Positions 45,715 to 59,183 of a stretch of DNA of 64,000 nt are shown here, one piece after another. Position 1 is the first letter of the stretch, and every line of letters begins with the position of its first letter. Source of the DNA: Schoenoplectus triqueter (taxonomy: Eukaryota > Streptophyta > Magnoliopsida > Poales > Cyperaceae). Under the pieces are notes generated by a model. It ran no database searches and was not told the DNA's origin. It worked only from the letters and a program-made list of their open reading frames with translations. The translations under genes and the position numbers were made by a program. Where the stretch lies: the NCBI GenBank assembly GCA_964058805.1, contig CAXKVV010000081.1, forward strand, positions 558,001 through 622,000. Direction: 5' to 3'.

Positions 45715-45987
45715 TGAGGTAATTACGGTGTTTTGCAAAGTAAAGAATCGGTTTTTCTTTCGCATGAGATTTCATATTTTGACAGCTTAAATGGTCTATC
45801 TAAGTTGCTCAGTAATTTTTTTATATTAAAATCTTATGGGATATTAAATTTCATGATTTTTTTTAGCTTTCTAGCTATTTTTTAAATTATTTTTAAAAAT
45901 AGCTTTGTTTAATGTAAGAAAATAGTCTATTTCAGGGTATTTTTAAAAATAATTTAAAAATAACTAGAAAGCTGAAAAAATCATGAA
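45715..45987. repeat. Foldback element FB5, right arm cut
   Basis: 45850-45915 (CATGATTTTTTTTAGCTTTC ...) pairs with 45935-45985 (ending GAAAGCTGAAAAAATCATG). The outer left arm, from the TA tract at about 45702, has no counterpart because CACTA-type sequence begins at about 45988. It resembles FB1, FB2 and FB4 in phrases such as AAAATCTTATGGGAT. Confidence 0.55.
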
Positions 45988-47106
45988 ATATACCATTTAG
46001 AAACCGTTTTGAACAAATAACCTTTATTAAAAATAGCTTCGTTATTAAACTTCTTTAACAATGATTTTTAACAAAAAAAAGTTATTAAAATAGAGTAAAA
46101 AAATTATCAAAATGACTCAGCGACGATTCTTTGAATGAACCATTATAAAATATACCATTTAGCAACCGTTTTGAACAGATAACCTTTATTAACTGGTATA
46201 TTTAACAATGGTTTCTGGAAGAACTGTTATTAAATGGTTATGCAGCTTTACAGGTCCATCCCATCAATAGCATTTGCTCTTACAGATTACTAGATTTTTT
46301 TTATCTCATCATTTATTTATTCCAATTCAACGATTCAAAAATTAAAATCTCACGAATTACCATCATATATAAAAGAGAGTTCAGAGACAAAGAAAGATGA
46401 AAAAAAGAAGAAATAAAAATCAAAATCTGACCATATTAATTTTAAATGTCCATAACTTTTGATAGAAAACTCCGATTAAACTGTTATGTGGCCACAGAAA
46501 GATTATGGTGATTTTCAGGGCCAAAAAAATCTCATCTTAACCCTCAAAAATGCATTTGAAGATACAAGATCTATTTTTTAATTATTTTTCCTTATAAATT
46601 AGATAGAATTTTCATATTATTACATGATGTATTATTGAGTAAATATTTTTTTCATTGGAATAATTATACTTATTTCATATTAATTATTGAATAAATAATA
46701 CATATATATATATATATATATATATCACAAAGCTTATTCTTAGCTTGTTCTTATATATCAATCTGTCTTTCATTTTATATTATCATTTACTGTTTATTCT
46801 TCATTAAAGAAAGTTAAAATTTATTTTTTTACCTTTAGCAACGATTATGTGTCAAAATCATTGTTAAAGGAGTATTTAATAATGATTTTGAGCGCAAAAC
46901 TGTTGCTATGTACCTCTTTAAAAATTATTCTGGTACAAAATTATTGCTAAAGGTCACTTTAAAAAAATCTTGAACATATGTCATCTGACAACAGATTTGA
47001 CAATGATTATTCAAATGCTTTCCTAACACCCTCTTTAATAACGGTTCAAGAACCGTTATTAAATTTGATCAACAACCGTTAGTAAAGATTTTTTTCTTTT
47101 GTAGTG
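45988..47106. mobile_element. CACTA-derived nonautonomous element B
   Basis: The right end is TTTCTTTTGTAGTG, the reverse complement of CACTACAAAAGAAA, preceded by inverted pairs of AACGGTT / AACCGTT. The core at 46240-46570 matches the core of element A at 4380-4770. A segment around ATATACCATTTAG is directly repeated at about 45986 and 46147. It has no coding potential and the left terminus is missing. Confidence 0.65.
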
Positions 47107-47660
47107 AATTGTTCCTTCAACCTAAAAAAATAAACTAAATTAGTCCTTGATATTTTTATTCCAGGTTATTTTTCCTAAGACTAAATAAATTAAAAAAGAT
47201 GATGTAGATATTGAATATAATTAATGAAATTTTTAGGGTCTTATCCTCATTTTTTGAAAACAAAATCTAAATAAAATAAATATAAAAATATTTAAATGAG
47301 AAAAAATATTTAGTAGCTTGCAAGACAAATTAGGGATCAAATTGTTTCTAATAAAATAAATTTCATAAATTAATTTATTGTACTTTAAATTGAAGAACCA
47401 ACTTAAATTTTATTTAAAGAAGTTTAGGTAATAATTTGGTGCAAATGAAAATTTAAGAAACAACTTGATTTTTTGTTAAAGTACAAAGACCAGAAGGTGA
47501 AAATTTTCTTTTATAATTATATACATAGAACAATATAAATTGATCTGCAGTCTAATAAATTAAATGGGATTATGACATGATGTTGATGAATGGAAGGGTT
47601 ATTTTTATATTAAAAAAATGAAATTATAAAATAAATAATTATTTAAAAAAATATAAAAAA
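47107..47660. other. AT-rich spacer, nothing recognised
   Basis: No gene or repeat boundary supported. Confidence 0.4.
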
Positions 47661-47663
47661 GAA

Positions 47664-48064
47664 GGTTGGGCTGTAGACCGCGGTTTAAGTCTCAGCATAA
47701 ATTTTCAATGCTCATAGCTTTCTCATCGTTTGTCAGAATTTAACGTTATTATATATAATTTTTAAAAAGCTCATAAATACTCTATAACATACTAAAATTT
47801 CATAAATTTTGAACTAGCCAATTGAGAAAAAAAATCCCAAAACACAAAAAGGTCCAAAGTAACAGATTAAAATTTCAGTGACATTACTGTATTTTGGGGT
47901 GTTTTATATATCTCAATTAGCTAGTCTAAAGTTCATGAAATTTTAGTATGTTATAGGACACTTTATTAGCTTTAAAAAAATGAAAATGTTAAATTCCGAT
48001 AAACGACGAGAATGTTATGTATGTCGAAAGTTGACGCTGAGAGATCTGGGTCTATAGCCCAACC
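47664..48064. repeat. Foldback element FB6
   Basis: The left end GGTTGGGCTGTAGACC pairs with the right end, which reads GGTTGGGCTATAGACC in reverse complement. Arms continue inward (TCTCATCGTTTGTC, ACATACTAAAATTTCAT) to a centre near 47865. About 400 bp with roughly 180-bp arms. It differs in sequence from FB1-FB4. Confidence 0.75.
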
Positions 48065-49535
48065 ATTTCTGGTCCATTTCTTTTTTTTTAATTTGTTAAA
48101 ATGATTTTTCTTTTATAATTTTGTTATATATATAAAAATAACCCTGAATAGAATGTATTGAACCCAAGAGAGGATAATAGTGGGAGTGTTGCTAGCTAGC
48201 TTGACTAGCGCGTCTATTGGGCTAGGTTGTAAGCTAAATTAGTTCAATTCAATTTGTCAAAATGAAGACCTTTTAGGTTATACTGCTGCGTTCTGTTTTG
48301 TCAAAACTAATAGTCAAAAGGTAATCATGACGCATGGCATGGAATGATGTACATTTATACGAAAATTTTGTTGTTTAGCTGCATGATCCTTCTGGAATGG
48401 TTACTTTGGTTCTTCACAATCACAAGCGCAACGCGTAACTTTTTTTTTTTTAATGGAAAAGGAGCTCATCTGTTAAATTTTAATTGGTCCTTCACAACCG
48501 TTGTTTACTTGGACAGGTGGCTATTCAATATTGACAATTAATTCCTGCAAAATAAGAAGTTAATTATGCTCAAATTTTAATCGAATATTTCTTTTACCGA
48601 TGCCTGGACCTGGTCCAACTGGCACAATACATCATGCATGTACGTATCAAACCTCGATTGATCAGTTTCATTTCATATCTATCTTTTTTATGAAAATAGA
48701 TGAAAAATGCGGTCCCTGTAGAAATTATGTTTTACAATTACTTTCTCGTAGATTTCTTTCCTATGCTATTTTAAACATATTTTTTCATACATTGATCAGT
48801 AGATTTTTCTTACGTATCATTTAGATATGACTATCTATCATTTTCAAATATATAGAGTAAACAAAGTTTATTTCGAGTAACTCTTTTTTTTTCCAACTTT
48901 TTTGTACGTATATATTGGTGTTCTGGACCTTCTGGTACATTGCTCTATGAAATTATATTCGTCTACAAACATAAGATGTGCTAAATAATATCCTTATGCA
49001 AAGAACTTTTGATGAAGAATCAAACCTAATGAACAAGCAATTATTGGAATTAAAAATCATCGACATTAATTGCTATTTACTTATTAATTTTGTATAACCA
49101 ATTTTAAGGGACATATTGGTCCTTTGGTGCTTGTACTGGTTGAACAATTAATTATAGGCTATGAACAAGGAAAATTTTAACTTATTTTATTTTATGAACC
49201 AGGATTTTGTAACGTCATATATCTTTTTATATATACTGTAATAGTTACTAAATTAAACCGTTATAACACTTGAATGGTCAGAAGCGCATTTACTATTTTT
49301 GCATGAGACTTGATCGATATTATCCACGTTTGTTATTGTAGAAGTGTCTAGAGGTGAACGAGGTATATTAATGTAAGACAATCTTGAGATGTATCGGAGA
49401 GAAAAGAAAGAGATAAAGTGAGAAACATTATAAAAATCGATTAAGTTTGGTTCGCTAGAAAAACAAATAAGATCTGGATAGAGTTCTTGAGTCGTTACAT
49501 TGTGATTTATGATCTATGTCCAGCAAGGTAGCAAC
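48065..49535. other. AT-rich spacer, nothing recognised
   Basis: Short open frames here lack any recognisable motif. Confidence 0.4.
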
Positions 49536-49539
49536 TTTG

Positions 49540-49840
49540 AACTTTTTTTTTTTTTTTTAACTGCTAAGGCCCGTAGGTGCCTTTATTACTGATTCCAAGT
49601 TCCAGAATTACATAAAACAAATTTCTACTACTTTCTACTGATTTTCTCTTCTACTACTTTCTACTAATTTCTACTACAGTTTACTACAATCTACTATATT
49701 TTACTGGACAGTAGGGAGCTATATATTGATCCCTTTCCAGATATTTCTCCCAAGTTCAAACTCTAATTTCCTTTCTGAGGTATCAGCGGCGCACCCCTTT
49801 CTTCTTTCGGCAAGATAGCAAATACTCCTCCTTCCTTGCT
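49540..49840 (-). repeat. Probable retroposed 3' end with TTCTACTAC repeats
   Basis: A run of about 17 T is followed by AACTGCTAAGGCCCGTAGG. On the minus strand this reads as a 3' end with a poly-A tail. Next to it, 49620-49715 is built from imperfect TTTCTACTACTTTCTACTRA units. It may be a LINE or SINE 3' end. No convincing target duplication. Confidence 0.35.
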
Positions 49841-52800
49841 TCTCCTCCGTCAACACAAATAATCATAGAAATAATAACATTATTTGACGAATAATTCAAT
49901 TTGATAATTGATATTAGCTCTAAAAATTTAACAAAAAATCTAAATTATTACAAAATCAGAGCACTTACGTGCTTAAATATATTCATAAGAATGATAGTCT
50001 TAATTATCCAACATTAAATATGTCTATAAGAATTTTCATTTAAATTTCGAACGTTTGAACTCTCACAACAAGGGAGGTCATTGCCTCTACTAATATTAAA
50101 TCAAATACCGGTTCTCGCTTTCATGGAAACTTAAAATAAAGAAATGATGTCAAAGACTAAACAAATAGATTAATCATGCATATGCTGAAGTCATTATGTT
50201 AATAAATTTTCTCTAAATTAATCTCCTGTGAGATGGGTACATATAATTTGACGTAGTTCTCTTTCTATCGAAAACAAGTAATATACACTACAAGTTGGTC
50301 CATTAATTGTAGTTGATCTAGTTTTCTTTCCCCCTTTTTTAAGAATAAGGCGACAGTTGAATTCTTATTTCATCCGAGAGAATTAAATTTGAAATTTTAA
50401 CTTATCTTAATTTTTATTTAAAAAATAATATTGTTTACCAAAAATAAGAATTGGTTTAGTTCTTTTCTACCCAAACTTGAACTATCTACCTCTATCTTTG
50501 ATAAACACTACCAAACATAGTTTGATCAGAACAAGAACATACACAATTATATGCCATTAACAACTAAAATATATTAGCAAACCGTTTGTGAAAAAGAAGA
50601 GCGCTTATGCTAATAATAAAAAATATATATACTCTAGTACATAATTTGTTTAATTAGACGGCCAGCTGAACTGTACGTCTACCTGCGCATTAAGCAACTT
50701 TATCTCATATTTGATATTTCTCTAAAGAACTATATGTATGTTAATCACGTACTAGCCATTAGAATACTTCTTTATTAAGCGTCATTAATGTAGAGAAAAT
50801 AAGACTTTCAATGATTTATTTTAGTAGATTGAATTCACGCTTTCAAAAACATCTTTTTAGACAAAAGAAAAAGAGAAGAAAAAGGAATTGAACAAGGGAG
50901 GGGAAAAAGAAAAACAAAGAAAATACTGGTAGGAAAAAAATGCTTTTTCCCCCTTATATCCTTTCAATTTTATATCGGTCCTGAACCCCTTTTAAGAAGC
51001 CTATATGCAATAAAATAATAAAACCTGTCTAGTGGCAATCAAACCTCCTCTAATATGTACAGACATAAACCAAGAATGATTCAAATGCTAAATCCAAATT
51101 ACGTCCATCAAAACACTCCATACAGATTCCCACTACCTTTATCTTTCTCTTTGTAATCTTTTGTAATCTCTGTGCTTATCCCTTACACCGTGTTTTAAGA
51201 CTAAAATAAGAAGTCTTTCTTGCTGATGAGAGGAATTGGCTTGATATTCCCAATGCAAGCAGAGACAATCAGGAAAAAACCAACCTCATTAATTCGTTCA
51301 CCTTTTCTAGCTATAATTTCTTTTAAATTTCAATTCTGCGTTTGCCTTTTTGTTAATTGAAATTTTCTTTTGTGGGAGGGAGGGCTACTTCCTTTTGAAA
51401 AGGTGGTGCATGCTTTTCATCAATTCATCATTCAACATTTGCCAAAGAAGGCCTCCCTTTCTTGGAGCTTGTACAAAAGACCTATATACAATAAGTAAAT
51501 AAAAATCCTTCTGACAACTCTGCTATTAAATCAATGAATTTTTAGCTCATCCTGACGAATGAGATGCACTCCATGTTTTATCATCCAAATTAATATGTTC
51601 TTAACTTTATTCATAGGAGAGACTCTTGTTTGTATTACATTCCTCTCTTATAAATACTATAAATTAGAAATATTGATGTCATTATATCAGAGACTAATTG
51701 TAACTCAATGCGATACTTTTTTAAATACTAATAAGTTTTGCAATTAGTTAAAGGGCTTCTTCACAAATTATCCATAACAATTGGATCTAGTCAGTTGTAA
51801 AATTTTCGTTAATTTAAAGTGGGCCCCGGGGGTAATGTCAAGACCAACAGCTAAGGTCAATGCGAGGTTTCCTCGCCATGGCCCAATAGTTCTTTAGTCT
51901 TTACAATTCCGACCTCTTCTCGTTTGGAATTTTGTTAGCATGTCGTGAAAAAAAAGCCATGTCTCTCCACTTGTCAAAGCAAAAGAATGTGTTTCTTATC
52001 TTATGAACGAGAGATTTAACTTGTATCAAACTTCCCAATTTTTTACTTCAACTTCAGATTTGATCTTCTCTGACATTTGCTGTGACGAAGTTTAGAAACA
52101 AAGATTAATTATATTTTCTACTTCTAAAACCATATGCTAACACAGTAACACCTTAGTTTCGTTGGACGGAAGAAAAGTAATTCACTTCATACCTCAATAA
52201 TCCATCAGATAATTATCAAAATTAAGACGTCGTGAAGTTTTAATTGACTTCCCTAATAAATTTTTCATACCTAACAGACTTCTTTTACGGATTAATTGAT
52301 TAACAATTTCAGTGAACAAAGACTGAAATTTGGAATGAAAAAATCTTGACAAAAACAAAAAAAAAATGTTAATTACATCCATAGTACATACTAATAAATT
52401 CTTAATACATAAAAATAATTAAATTTTCAAAATTTCTAAGTATACAACATCATCACATTTCTTTATGATTGATTTCTTTTAAATTTTTTATCGACTTGGT
52501 TCCAATGATTAATATACTTAAGGTGAAATTTAACTCTTAAAATGATTCAACTTTTTTGTATTATCATTTTATAGATTATCATGTGTTTAGTTATATTTAT
52601 CATTATTATTATTATTAGCATTTTAAAATTATGTTCAAATTTCCCTTAATGTGGAAACTTTTATTCAATATACTTATTTTATGTTTTTAATTATATATTT
52701 GAGAACTATTTTGTCAGGCTTTCTCCCGAGCCTGGTCATATTAATATATCAAAAGCAAAGCAATCTAGCAAGTGATTCCCTTCACCTGTTCTAGATAGGA

Positions 52801-53900
52801 TGCAGAAGATCCAGACTACTTTCTCTTGTAATTAATTACTAATATATACCTTGGATCCTTGGTTAGAAAAATCTCCTACAAAGAGGTATCATTGGTTTTA
52901 AACTTTTTTATTATAGCATGTTAATTAAGTTAGGCAACGGTAAATTATTTTTTATGATTGGTTAGACTGCTCCCTAATGATAATGCTGTCAGTTAGAGGG
53001 TAGCTGAAGTTTTATTGTGAAAGGGGATAACTTACTTGTTTGACTGTTTAACTACATTTAGCCAATAATTGCTCTTCTATTTTCATTAAAAACTACCTCC
53101 TATGAAAAAGGTTAGTGCGCTCAGATTGTAGAGCATTTTTCTACATTTTTTTCCGCCTACTATTTCAAAAAAAAAAATCAACGAAGGAAGAAAATGTGAT
53201 ACCTAAGATCGATCTTTCTAGTTTATTTTATTTGGATTTTTTAATATCACAAGCAATTAGTGCTACGGAGCGAGATTTTAAGAATCAATAAAATTACATT
53301 GGAAAAGGAATGAGAAATATCATCTGAGAATGATTGCCTAAAATTAAGAATTTGCGAGCACGAATTTTGATATCCTACAGTTATCGTCTGTGCGTAGCCG
53401 TGTAATAAAATTATTTCATGCAATAATAATTATATAATTTTGATCAACCAAAATGTTTAAAAGTATAAATCTAATAATTACATTACTACGCAATAAATTA
53501 TGATCATAAAATTATTTTTGATTTTTTATTAATAAATATTGTAAATATGAATGTGAGTAATAAAAATGTAAAACTTTTCAATTTATTATTAATATTTAAT
53601 TAGTTATAATCTCTTAATTTTTGTAAAAGTGAACTTTTTGTTTTTTGAAAACACACAAAATTATTGTGAAAAAATTATTAGATCTCACTTATTAATGATC
53701 AAATATTTATCATTAAAGAAAATTGAGTCAACGAAAAGTTTTGATAATGCGACATGTATAAGTCTAGGAGACTTAATGCACTTTATGTAAAGTGTAATTA
53801 GAAATAAAAGTTTTGGTTCCATCGAAATTCTTGTTTTGTGGTACTGCAACACATGTTGGTGATCTATATGATGTTCCCCGATCAAATTAAGTAAATCATA
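49841..53900. other. Long AT-rich spacer, nothing recognised
   Basis: No gene, RNA gene or bounded repeat could be supported. Open frames at 51559-51747 and 52194-52382 have no family features. Confidence 0.4.
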
Positions 53901-53912
53901 TTTACACTTGCA

Positions 53913-53974
53913 CATCAAATATTTTGCACATTTTTTTACACAACATCAAATATTTTGCACATTTTTTTACACAA
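53913..53974. repeat. 31-bp tandem duplication
   Basis: The unit beginning CATCAAATATTTTGCACA is present twice, exactly, at 53913 and 53944. Confidence 0.9.
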
Positions 53975-56900
53975 CATTAAGTATAAATATTTTAAAAATA
54001 TGTATTTCAGAATTTGAATTAGAGACTATATATTTTTGAAAAATATTTATATCTAATATTAATTGCAAATAAGATGCGAATTTAATGCGCTAAAAAAAAA
54101 AGTAACATGTAACATGTACATGATTCATTCTTTAATTCCGGCACATCAAAATTTGTGCACATGAACTCTTAATTTCCTTGCAAGCGGACTGACGAGCACG
54201 AGACGATTATTCTGCAGACAGTAATAATTAACATCCACAAAATTAAAACAATTCTCCATAAAAGAAACTTACGGTACTTACCCAATTATTACTTAAAAAG
54301 TATGAAATTGACAATTTCTCTTAATATATATAGCGCAGACAATTAGAACTTGAACTTTGATTCGAAATAATATAAATTATTAATTTTACCTATCGAATTA
54401 CACCATTAAAACATCTTATGTATCAATTCTATACGTCCTGCCATGACTGTCGGACTAGACGCTTGTCTTCTATATGAAAGAAACTAACAGATTGTACATT
54501 TTTTATCCTGTGTCTCAAATTGCCCACGCAATATTTTCTGGAAAAACATGTACCTCACAAAATGTTTTCTAGAAAATCTATTCAATTTGTTGAGAGAACA
54601 TGGTTCGAGTGTTTTGGTGGAGTATGCACATTTTAGCTGAGGATACTTCAAGCCTGTCACTTTCTCATGCAACATTAATAATAACAAAAATAGATTAATT
54701 GGAGTTCTCATATCAACACTGAAAATTAAATTAAATGGAAGAAATTTGGAAGGGAGTGAACGGGATCTTTCGTATTACCTTTATGTCCCCACAATTTGAC
54801 TTGAAAGATTTCAAAAAAGAAGCACATCACTTTGTTAAAGGGGCTCCATATACCTAGTTGATTTTCCATTTACATGGACCGTTAAGCCTTGATGACAGGC
54901 GAAAGCAATGGAAAAATGCAATGTGAAATACAGGGACGCCAGATTACTTTCTCTTAGCAACCCACTAAATGTACTGGTATTAATTAAGCAAAAACCACCA
55001 TATATAGTATAAAATGAAATATGACTTTATTCATCAGAAAAATGAAAACTTATGTCCTCAGGAATTTCGGCTTTTTTTTTAATCTAGCGAGGTTACTTTA
55101 AGAGATTTTTGTGGTTATAAAAATGCTATAATTTAATGTAAAATCTAGATGCATCTAGTCAATGGTATAATAATTGAAACAGCGTTTATTGTTTCGGCTG
55201 ACCTTTTTTGAATTATTTGTAAGGTCCAACACAAAGTCGTCCTTGATTTTTGGGCCCTTGAATTGTAAGATTTTCTGTGGCAGAATAATACTAGAAATAT
55301 TGCATGTCATCAACTCCACACATTTTTCATTGGTTGCTATTATTTGATGGGTTGATGCTACGTAACACACAAAATAAAGGTACTTACATGTCACAGAAAA
55401 TCAGTTTTTAAACTGAGAGTGAGAAATGTTCACCACTATCTTTGTCTCTGCCTCTCTGGTCTTCCTCAAAATCATTAATTATTCTATGATGATGGTGATA
55501 ATAGCTTTTAACAGTAAGCCTCGATGTTAGGTCCTGATCTTGATATACCTTCATAATTTGAGGTAACACTAACACTTAACAATCACGGTAAAGACACCAG
55601 AGAAGACTTTGTCAACCATCGTTTAATCAAATTAGATGCAGTGCCACTAAAGCAAACCAGGTATTTTGAAGCTCTGGCCACTGTGGGGCCTCTTGCCTCT
55701 TGGTCCTTCACTCCTTTGTTTTTTGTTGTCTTAGCAGATAAGGTGTGGCATTTTAATTTGACTCTACGAATCTATGTACTTGATGTACGATTTCAATTAA
55801 GACCTATGCGCCGGTTAAGACTTATGATTATTTACGATATATAATAGAATGGAAGTAGCTAGTGAATCCAGTTAGAAGTTATTTTTTATACTACTAAATT
55901 AAGTTCTCTATACTATTTCCAATTGAATTTGTGAAACATTAAAAGAATTGAGATGAAAAATCAAATTGAAATAATGAAAACAAATGTGGCACTTTATCAT
56001 TTTTGACAACATGATATACCTGCCGATTCTTGTAAATTTAAAGAAGCATCAAACTCAAAAAAAAAATAAGAAGAAAAGGATGCACCATACTCTAATTTAA
56101 ATTATTATATTATTTGTTATCCCAATACGTACCCCACCCGAAATGAAAAAAAAACTAGTTTTACCCAAAATTTTGTCAATTTGAAAGATGTTATAATTTA
56201 AAAAAAAAATAAGACCAGTCAAATGACAGATTGAGTCGAATTTTTAAGTTTTTAATTATATAAGCATGTTTTAAAAAGAGGGTTTCAATAACAAAAGATT
56301 TTATCATTCTTTTCTTTATGTTTAAAATTTTAAATTTTAAATATCAAATTGGTCTCACAACAAATTTATCTTAATATATATCTCAAGCAATAGTCAAAAC
56401 AATTGATCATCTTCATTTGCACGAGGTATGTATGCACATAAATTTTTTTCTGTTTTCCGGATTCATTTTATACTTGATTAAGTAGACATCAGATGAATGT
56501 ATTAAAATTAATCTATTAATAGTTAACTAGATATCTCAATTATTTCGGACTACTGGATCAAATATAAAATAAAATTGCGAATCGTAGCGTGCATTCATCT
56601 CATAAAAATAAAGAAGATCAACCGTTCATATCTGATATTTGAAACCGTTTGATTGGACATAAGAGTAATTGAGTAAAATACAGAAATTAATTGGACAAAA
56701 TATACTATATAATGAAAGTTTGAAAAAAAAAAGTTTGAAACCAATTGATCTGTTAGCAAAAAGGAATAAGACATGCATGCATACACAACGCACCACATTA
56801 AGTTAAGGCGTTATTTGATTTGGATGAACTTATAATTAATCTGCACCTAGTCACTTACTAGTTACTACTGTCCAAGTAGAAGTAGATATGAAGCAATAGA

Positions 56901-57060
56901 GATACATTCACAGAGGATCAAAAAGGGCATGAGCCAGTACACCGGCTGGTTCGTCCACTCTTACAACAGTCGCCATCAAAAAGGACGCCCAGTTTTTCTC
57001 TCGCGGCGTCTTTCTATAAATCTCGGCATCTCCTTCTACCTTTCCTCTCCTAACTAAAGT
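53975..57060. other. Spacer and upstream region of the MYB gene
   Basis: No gene is supported. The last few hundred bases before 57145 include CTATAAAT at 57014-57021, which could be a TATA box for the MYB gene, about 125 bp upstream of its ATG. Confidence 0.4.
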
Positions 57061-57144
57061 GAACTCCTTTCAATATCTGAATTCAAACTTTGTTCTCCTT
57101 CTGAAGAGAGGAAATTGAAGAGAAGGTGAGATTGTGAGAGATTG

Positions 57145-59183
57145 ATGGGGAGAGCACCGTGTTGCGACAAGGCCAGCGTGAAGAAGGGGCCGTGGTCGCA
57201 AGAGGAGGACGCAAAACTCAAGGCTTACATAGAAGAACACGGAACCGGGGGCAACTGGATTGCGCTTCCTCATAAGATCGGTTAGTGTATTTTATGTAAC
57301 ATGCTTGCTAGTTATATTAATCATACACATAACCGGCCTGTTAGTCTGATATCTATCAAGGTTGTGAGGGCTTTAAAAGAATTGATTCTTTATTACTACA
57401 TCTTATTTGACCATTGTATTTTTGTTTTTATCAATCTTTTTATGTTTCTTTATGAAATATCATCATCTCTCCTTGTGTACATAACATTTCGATCTCCCCC
57501 TTAATTCTTCTCGCAGTTGCTTGCTTGTGTCCTACTCAAAATGTTTGATAATCTTTAATCAAGTTGTAATATGGGATGTTCATAACTAATACAGGTTTAA
57601 AGAGATGTGGAAAGAGCTGCCGGCTACGATGGTTAAACTATCTGAGGCCAAATATCAAGCATGGAGGCTTTTCTGAAGCTGAAGATGAACTTATATGTCG
57701 TCTCTATATCAGCATAGGCAGCCGGTAACCGATCTATTGCCATCCTTCTATTTTTATTTTCTTTATTTTCTCTTGAGAGAGGTACTAACTAACTCTCCAC
57801 ATTTTTCTGGCATGAGGAAAGCTATTCTTTCCTTTTTGAGCTTTGTACGTATTTAGTTATTTACTTTTGAATTTAATTATTTACTTTTGAATTTAGTTAT
57901 TTAATTTTGAATTATGTACACAACTTTGTTTGTTCAATGTTTTTGTCGTCTCATCTCATTTCTGAATCATTTGAGATTGGTTGTTGGTTTTATAGTTGCC
58001 ATATTGGAGCTTGCTTTTCTTTTCTTACCCTAGGCAATAGGAGAGGGGGAAAAGAACAGAAAACTCGCATGTGCGGAAGCCTCTACATATAGTTTTGTTA
58101 GGCATGTCAAGGGAAATTGATGAATTAATGATTGACTACGTACCTGTACTTTTGACATTTTAACCAAGTTTTTAGTATTATTTTCTTTCCTTTTATGAAA
58201 TGTAAGGTAGAGTGCAACTTCCTTTAGTAACATTTTATGGAAAGGAGTATTTGGCTCTTCCTTCATTTTTTTTTTTTGTTAGGCATGTTAAGAAATATGA
58301 TTTAGCAAAATCATCTTTACACCTTTATTTAGCTGGCGTTAATTCCACCATTCACCGTTCACAAATTAACATATATATAGCTTTTTAATATAGTCTTTGT
58401 TCGTAATTAGAGTAAACAGTTTCAATCAGTTAACAAAATTCTTTTGCGCCTTGCAGATGGTCAATAATAGCAGCTCAATTGCCAGGAAGAACGGATAATG
58501 ACATAAAAAACTACTGGAACACAAGGTTGAAGAAGAAGCTCCTAGGTAAGCGGCCCCAGCAATCTCGCCGGCTGACACAAAACTGTGAAATCAACACAGA
58601 TGCCAATAAACAAACTGGTCGTGATCCCATGTCTTCTCAAGCCTTAAGCACCTCAGCACTTGAAAGAATGCAACTACACATGCAGCTTCAAGGTCTCTGC
58701 AATCCCTTCTCTTACTTGGACATGAACCCCATGGCATGTCAGAGCCCCTATTCCTTGCAAAACAAAACTAATTTACCAATGCCAGCAATTGAACACGAAA
58801 TGCTGAATTCAAGCAGTAGTACAAGTATTGAAGAAAGCTTGGATAGTGCCAATTTATTAGGTTTTCAATCTCTGGTACTCGGCAGTGATGGTGTAAGTGC
58901 CGATAACTCCAGTTCAAGTTTTAGTTCTTCTGTTGCTGGCTTTCAGTCGGATTTTTGTGACCTTCTATATGGCAACAACGGTTTCCACAGTGCACAAGAT
59001 GGACATCTGATACCTGAACCAGATAACATGAATAAAATGAATAATAAAGAGGAAAGCATTAGTTGGTGGCCTAACGGTTTGAATGAGAAGGCACCATTGT
59101 TTACATGGGATGATGGAATCATGAATTACCAACCAGACATGGTGCTACTGCAAGATTACGGTTTATCAGGCTATGGGATGTAG
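57145..59183 (+). CDS. R2R3-MYB transcription factor, RAX/MYB36-like
   Basis: Three exons, 57145-57280, 57595-57724 and 58457-59183, join in frame to give 330 residues. This is the canonical plant R2R3-MYB structure, with both introns inside the DNA-binding domain. It starts [19 protein letters not shown]2 covers about residues 14-64 and R3 about 67-115, with the expected spaced Trp residues and Phe replacing the first Trp of R3. The recognition helices [17 protein letters not shown] and [14 protein letters not shown] are complete. [20 protein letters not shown] and [11 protein letters not shown] place it with the RAX1/MYB36/MYB68/MYB84/MYB87 group, known for axillary meristem, Casparian strip and root roles. 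The exact orthologue is not decided. The C-terminal region is Ser/Asn-rich with acidic patches, consistent with an activation domain (inference). No lesions seen. Confidence 0.95.
57856..57915. repeat. 20-bp tandem repeat in MYB intron 2
   Basis: Three units of RTTATTTACTTTTGAATTTA-type sequence in tandem; the third is slightly diverged. Confidence 0.8.

Noticed and set aside
53685..55394. Minus-strand frames of 75-79 codons in the long spacer
   Set aside because: No domains, no splice-consistent neighbours; compatible with chance.
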